This document shows, piece by piece, positions 6,409 through 9,079 of a stretch of 9,079 bases of DNA (the first letter of the stretch is position 1; each line of letters begins with the position of its first letter). Made by a program: the position numbers and the translations under genes. The DNA is taken from assembly GCA_001790645.1 (NCBI GenBank), contig MGDB01000007.1, forward strand, positions 16,223 to 25,301, written 5' to 3'. The notes beneath the pieces were generated by a model, which did not search any database, was not told the origin of the DNA, and worked only from the letters and a program-made list of their open reading frames with translations. The DNA comes from Candidatus Schekmanbacteria bacterium GWA2_38_11. Lineage in GTDB: Bacteria; Schekmanbacteria; GWA2-38-11.

Positions 6409-6468
6409 TGGATAGAGCAAGGGTCTTCTAAGCCCAAGATGAAGGTCCGATTCCTTCCCAAGGCACCA
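6394..6468 (+). tRNA. tRNA-Arg(UCU) with encoded CCA; C at position 55
   Basis: A full cloverleaf can be drawn: acceptor GCCTTGG (6394-6400) pairs with CCAAGGC (6458-6464); D-stem GCTC/GAGC (6403-6406, 6415-6418) with GG in the loop; anticodon loop CTTCTAA with TCT at 6427-6429; T-stem GAAGG/CCTTC (6441-6445, 6453-6457); discriminator A at 6465 and CCA at 6466-6468. It reads AGA codons. Three oddities: the T-loop is TCCGATT, so position 55 is C instead of the near-universal U (6447); A27 (6420) faces A43 (6436); and pair 31-39 is U-G. A15 with U48 keeps a Levitt-type pair, and every other stem pair is Watson-Crick, which favours a functional tRNA over a decayed one. Confidence 0.92.
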
Positions 6469-6499
6469 AAAATCCGCCGATATATTTCGGCGGATTTTT
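6469..6499 (+). terminator. Strong intrinsic terminator of the tRNA-Arg gene
   Basis: AAAATCCGCCGA (6469-6480) pairs perfectly with TCGGCGGATTTT (6487-6498) around a 6-nt loop, and the 3' arm ends in a run of five Ts. It starts immediately after the CCA end of the tRNA. Confidence 0.9.
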
Positions 6500-6507
6500 G
6501 TTTGAAC

Positions 6508-6532
6508 AAAAAAAAGACAGCGAAGAACTGTC
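6508..6532 (-). terminator. Intrinsic terminator of the minus-strand gene ending at 6541
   Basis: Read on the minus strand, GACAG and CTGTC (6532-6528 and 6520-6516) form a 5-bp stem with a 7-nt loop, followed by eight Ts (6515-6508). It lies 8 nt past the TGA of the upstream gene and faces the tRNA terminator, so the two transcription units end back to back. Confidence 0.75.
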
Positions 6533-6540
6533 AAAAAAGA

Positions 6541-7206
6541 TCAATTTAATTTTGTTTCATCCAAATCAGAAATGGTGAGATTTTCTAAACTCAAACCCTG
6601 AAAAGGATCCAGAAGTCTCCGAAATATCTCATGAGCAATAAGTTCGTTTGTCCATGTACTCAATGATGCCTTTGTACGACATCCTGGTACAGTAATAGAC
6701 ACGTTTCCATCCTTTTTGAATGAAAGAGACACAACTCCGTGTAATTCCTCATACCTATGTGCAACTGGACTCACATTCACAAAAACATGTCCTTCAGCCA
6801 CAAAAAATCGACTTCGCTCATCCATTTGATCGAATACTTGTTTTACATACCGATCAAACGGATAGGCTTGTAATCGATAATGAACAGCACTCATATCCAA
6901 GAGTCCAACGAATGCCCAAGACTGAAATAACTTCTGAACAGCAAAATTGTTTCTAAATATTTCTCTTGGTTGAACGTCATTTCCCTCCTCATCATGCAAA
7001 CGAAAAACAACTTCGCTCACACGCATGGATGAGTCGTGCGCTGAACACTCAAGAAAAATCGTCTGTGGAGAATTCGAGATCGATAATATCTGTATATATC
7101 GATTGATCCTTTGTGTAATTTCCTCGTGATGTGGTGAGGTAAATGACTGTATTTCCAAAAGACCCTTATTTATCACCCCACGAATTCCAATCGTGAATGT
7201 GAACAT
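6541..7206 (-). CDS. Unrecognised cytoplasmic protein, 221 residues
   Basis: I do not recognise a family. It has no signal peptide or membrane segment. The N-terminus (FTFTIGIRGVINKGLLEIQSF) and a later part (HGVVSLSFKKDGNVSITVPG, 156-175) look like alternating beta strands. The middle (85-130) is more helical and aromatic, with FRNNFAVQKLFQSWAFVGLLD. The C-terminus is helical and acidic. It is a confident gene because it has a good SD, GGAAGGTG, 4 nt before the ATG, and its own terminator at 6508-6532. This is one of only two clear SDs in the window. It lies 74 nt downstream of the deoxyribosyltransferase-Nudix fusion on the same strand, so co-expression is possible. A weak separate promoter (TTGACC at 7268-7263, TAAGTT at 7245-7240) may also exist. 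Confidence 0.75.
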   Translation of the reverse strand: MFTFTIGIRGVINKGLLEIQSFTSPHHEEITQRINRYIQILSISNSPQTIFLECSAHDSSMRVSEVVFRLHDEEGNDVQPREIFRNNFAVQKLFQSWAFVGLLDMSAVHYRLQAYPFDRYVKQVFDQMDERSRFFVAEGHVFVNVSPVAHRYEELHGVVSLSFKKDGNVSITVPGCRTKASLSTWTNELIAHEIFRRLLDPFQGLSLENLTISDLDETKLN

Positions 7207-7210
7207 CTTT

Positions 7211-7218
7211 CACCTTCC
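7211..7218 (-). promoter_or_regulatory. Shine-Dalgarno of the 221-residue gene
   Basis: GGAAGGTG on the minus strand, 4 nt before the ATG at 7206, close to the ideal GGAGGTG. It fixes this start and contrasts with the SD-less starts of most neighbours. Confidence 0.75.
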
Positions 7219-7280
7219 TTTCTGTTTAAAAGGCTCTTGAACTTAACAGAGGAATGGAATGAGGTCAAATAAGAGACAAT

Positions 7281-8441
7281 CTATGTGCGCAAAATAGTAG
7301 ATAAAATCATCCCAAGTGTTGCCCAATCAATTTCATTTTGATGAGGAGAAAGAAGATCAGAAATTTTCCAGAGTTCAATATAGGTTCGTTCTGAGTCGTT
7401 TATGACCCCGTGTACCTTTTGTTCGCGTGCCTGTTCCTGTAAACAGAAAAATTCATCATCTGATAACTTAACGGAAAATAGATGAGCCTTATGTGCAGAT
7501 AATGTTCCAGACGTTTGTCTGCTTTCGTGACAACAGACACGGCTTGGATCAAGAGATAATCCAATTTCTTCCTTTACTTCCTCCAATGCTAAAGACAAAA
7601 AATCTTGAGGAATAAAAGAAGATCCTCCTGGAATTTCATGAATACATCCATCAGACGTACTTGCAGGACTTCGAAATTCTCGGATAAAAACAACATCCGT
7701 ATCTAAAAATGATTCAGTCTGATGATACAAAACAACAACGGAAATATCCGGACGTGCAATGACTACTTCATTTGTTTTATGTCTATCCTCACTTGCAATG
7801 TAAATATCAACATGAAGAACCCAAAAAAATAAAGTATGTCGTTCATCTCCAGCAAAAAATGCCCATTCCTGTTTTGCTCCATCCAGTCGATTTCCTACTT
7901 TTTTCTGTGTTTGATACCACTGTTGAAAAGAAGGAGCCTGCCAAATATGAAAAGGGATGTTGCATTCTCCCCCGGATCGAAGAGTCCCTTCACCGATTTT
8001 AGCGACTGCGGTTGCAATCGTTTCAGACAATGTATGATTTTGTGGAATAAATAACCGATCTGCATAAAAACTCAGATATCGATTATGGTCAGATTCCGGA
8101 GGAAATCCCAAAACGACTTTTCCAGATCTTTCCCAACGACCGAATTCAATATTGGTTGTGAGACCAGGAAGCGTTTTCATGTTACGCGGGATCCAAAACA
8201 GAATGATGTCGGAACGATTGAGGGCTTCATCTTCCCAGCGAACCTGATCCTCAAAAGAAGGCCATTTTTCATCACGTGGTTCTGGAACAAAAACAACTCC
8301 TTCATATCCTTGCTCTTCCAAAATACGAAGTGCTTCCAAACGCCAAGAAACAACATCCGATGTTCTTGATGTTGGACCTGCTAAAAAAAGAGATTGTTTG
8401 AATGCGGTTGGAAGAGGATCAGTCGAATAAACAGGAATCAT
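7281..8441 (-). CDS. Fusion: nucleoside 2-deoxyribosyltransferase-like domain + Nudix hydrolase domain
   Basis: Residue numbers here count from an upstream TTG at 8453, used by the longest frame; the ATG at 8441 (residue 5 of that frame) is preferred because neither start has a well-spaced SD. Residues about 20-150 resemble the nucleoside 2-deoxyribosyltransferase fold: LFLAGPTSR (22-30), SWRLEAL, VFVPEPRDE (54-62), QVRWEDEALNRSDIILFW (70-87) and GLTTNIEFG (97-105), with E103 in the place of the catalytic glutamate. Residues about 235-390 are a Nudix domain: EIPGG (273-277) and EEVKEEIGL (291-299). The Nudix box keeps the metal-binding EExxEE core, but the first conserved Glu is Gln (283) and the Arg of REUxEE is Glu (291). 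A linker of about 80 residues joins them. The protein could act on a modified or damaged nucleotide, splitting the base-sugar bond and hydrolysing the diphosphate; the substrate is unknown. Confidence 0.82.
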   Translation of the reverse strand: MIPVYSTDPLPTAFKQSLFLAGPTSRTSDVVSWRLEALRILEEQGYEGVVFVPEPRDEKWPSFEDQVRWEDEALNRSDIILFWIPRNMKTLPGLTTNIEFGRWERSGKVVLGFPPESDHNRYLSFYADRLFIPQNHTLSETIATAVAKIGEGTLRSGGECNIPFHIWQAPSFQQWYQTQKKVGNRLDGAKQEWAFFAGDERHTLFFWVLHVDIYIASEDRHKTNEVVIARPDISVVVLYHQTESFLDTDVVFIREFRSPASTSDGCIHEIPGGSSFIPQDFLSLALEEVKEEIGLSLDPSRVCCHESRQTSGTLSAHKAHLFSVKLSDDEFFCLQEQAREQKVHGVINDSERTYIELWKISDLLSPHQNEIDWATLGMILSTILRT

Positions 8442-8538
8442 AAAATATTTCAAAACCTTAGCTCAAATGTATCTTAATATACTTTCTCCATTTTTTACAC
8501 TTTCTATCTTTATAAATACTCATAATTGTCACATACTA

Positions 8539-8567
8539 TTGACAAAATATTTTAATTGTGATATTCT
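8539..8567 (+). promoter_or_regulatory. Near-consensus promoter of the GC-rich gene
   Basis: A perfect -35 TTGACA (8539-8544), a 17-nt spacer and TATTCT (8562-8567) preceded by TGA, an extended -10. Transcription would begin near 8574, giving a leader of about 60 nt. This is the best sigma-70-type promoter in the window. Confidence 0.75.
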
Positions 8568-8602
8568 TAACCGTTCGTTCTTTGGTCGTTATTTCAAAAA
8601 AA

Positions 8603-8619
8603 TGGGTCCAAATGACCCA
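8603..8619 (+). promoter_or_regulatory. Leader hairpin just before the SD
   Basis: TGGGTC (8603-8608) and GACCCA (8614-8619) form a 6-bp stem with a 5-nt loop in the 5' leader, 3 nt ahead of AGGAGG. It leaves the SD single-stranded, so it may stabilise the mRNA or keep the ribosome site open rather than repress it. Confidence 0.45.
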
Positions 8620-8622
8620 CAC

Positions 8623-8628
8623 AGGAGG
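8623..8628 (+). promoter_or_regulatory. Perfect Shine-Dalgarno AGGAGG
   Basis: AGGAGG lies 5 nt before the ATG at 8634 and fixes that start. It is the only perfect SD in the window. Confidence 0.85.
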
Positions 8629-8633
8629 TTTTC

Positions 8634-9079
8634 ATGTTTCACGCGACTGCCCCACGCCACGAAACCACCAATTTTGTCGCTCTCGTCAGCGACCTCGAAG
8701 GGTTTCTTTTCAACGGAATCCTCGGTAGGTCACTAACCAAACGACAATATCCCGCGATCGACAGCGAGTTGATCGCGGCGCGACGAGCCTTCCGCAACGA
8801 TCCGACCGGTCTCGAGGCGTTCAACAATGCCCGATTCTCGGCCGGCGAGGATGAACTCGAAATCTACCAGGTTTCGAGCGATATCGTTCTTGCCTGGTAC
8901 GCCGAGTATCAGGCCGAGCAGGCTCACAAAGCCGCGGAGCTGGCCGAGATCGAGGCAGCCAAGCAGCTTGCTGCTGAAACCGCTCGAATCGAGGCCGAAA
9001 AGCTCGAGGCTGAGCAGAAGGCTGCTGAAGCCAAGGTTGAGCAGGAACGGCAGGCGAAGATGCGTCGCAACGCCCTGCT
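8634..9079 (+). CDS. GC-rich Ala/Glu coiled-coil protein, 3' truncated by window edge
   Basis: The 148 visible residues are not a family I recognise. An N-terminal globular part (about 10-92) contains NFVALVSDLEGFLFNGILG, a basic stretch LIAARRAFRNDP, and DELEIYQVSSDIVLAWYAEYQ. From about 93 to the edge the sequence is almost wholly Ala, Glu, Lys and Gln (for example AAELAEIEAAKQLAAETARI), a long helix or coiled coil with the look of TolA-like or stalk regions. There is no signal peptide. Codon use differs sharply from the neighbours: bases 8761-8820 are 40/60 G or C, against 18/60 in a sample from the nucleotidyltransferase gene (2281-2340). With a perfect SD and near-consensus promoter this looks like a strongly expressed or recently acquired gene. 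Spurious frames on both strands overlap it, but the SD and the codon pattern settle the choice. Confidence 0.75.
   Translation, partial: MFHATAPRHETTNFVALVSDLEGFLFNGILGRSLTKRQYPAIDSELIAARRAFRNDPTGLEAFNNARFSAGEDELEIYQVSSDIVLAWYAEYQAEQAHKAAELAEIEAAKQLAAETARIEAEKLEAEQKAAEAKVEQERQAKMRRNAL

Noticed and set aside
6346..6549. Plus-strand 67-codon frame across the tRNA (contains ALVAQWIEQ)
   Set aside because: This peptide is the usual artefact of translating a tRNA gene; the frame also runs through the terminator.
8467..8736. Plus-strand 89-codon frame at the promoter of the GC-rich gene
   Set aside because: It begins upstream of the strong promoter, has no SD, and overlaps the SD-backed gene at 8634 in another frame.
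8639..8927. Minus-strand frames opposite the GC-rich gene
   Set aside because: GC-rich codons leave few stops on the opposite strand; neither frame has an SD, and the plus-strand codon pattern with AGGAGG is convincing.
1..9079. Recoded TGA (Gly or Trp)
   Set aside because: rpsR and the gene at 6541 end naturally at TGA, and no recognised gene contains an in-frame TGA.
1..9079. CRISPR array, IS element or long repeat
   Set aside because: No regularly spaced repeats, transposase or long terminal inverted repeats were seen by eye.

Overview
The window reads as AT-rich bacterial chromosome, most likely from a Candidate Phyla Radiation (Patescibacteria) genome. That placement is an inference from gene content: compact genes, a TRM11-type RNA methyltransferase, a presenilin-like protease, an EpmA-like enzyme and a single Xer recombinase, plus many starts without a Shine-Dalgarno (SD) sequence. 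TGA is used as a stop (rpsR and the gene ending at 6541), which argues against the Gracilibacteria/Absconditabacteria code in which TGA means Gly. I cannot name a lineage below that.

Layout. 1-2084, minus strand: the rpsF-ssb-rpsR ribosomal/SSB cluster, followed by a truncated epmA-like gene whose start abuts a hairpin terminator. 2085-2245: a divergent control region. 2246-5543, plus strand: three closely spaced genes (11-nt gaps) for a divergent poly(A)-polymerase/CCA-type nucleotidyltransferase, a TRM11/UPF0020 RNA methylase and an XerC/D-type tyrosine recombinase. 5540-6370, minus strand: a multi-pass membrane protein with the YD / GxGD / PALP-like signature of presenilin and signal-peptide-peptidase aspartyl proteases, overlapping the recombinase tail to tail by 4 bp. 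6394-6468, plus strand: tRNA-Arg(UCU) with encoded CCA and a strong terminator. 6541-8441, minus strand: an unrecognised protein and, upstream of it, a fusion of a nucleoside 2-deoxyribosyltransferase-like domain with a Nudix domain. 8634 to the end, plus strand: the start of an Ala/Glu-rich coiled-coil protein that is much more GC-rich than everything else, with a near-consensus promoter and a perfect AGGAGG.

How the parts fit together. The left two thirds is mostly translation and RNA metabolism: S6, S18, EF-P modification, tRNA/RNA methylation, a nucleotidyltransferase and a tRNA. SSB and Xer are core DNA maintenance. The right third is less ordinary. The points most worth a second look are the bacterial presenilin-like protease, the divergent promoters whose -10 boxes overlap between that protease and the tRNA, a C at position 55 of the tRNA T-loop, the deoxyribosyltransferase-Nudix fusion, and the compositionally foreign gene at the right edge. 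No insertion sequence, CRISPR array or prophage is visible, and no gene-free stretch reaches 300 bases.
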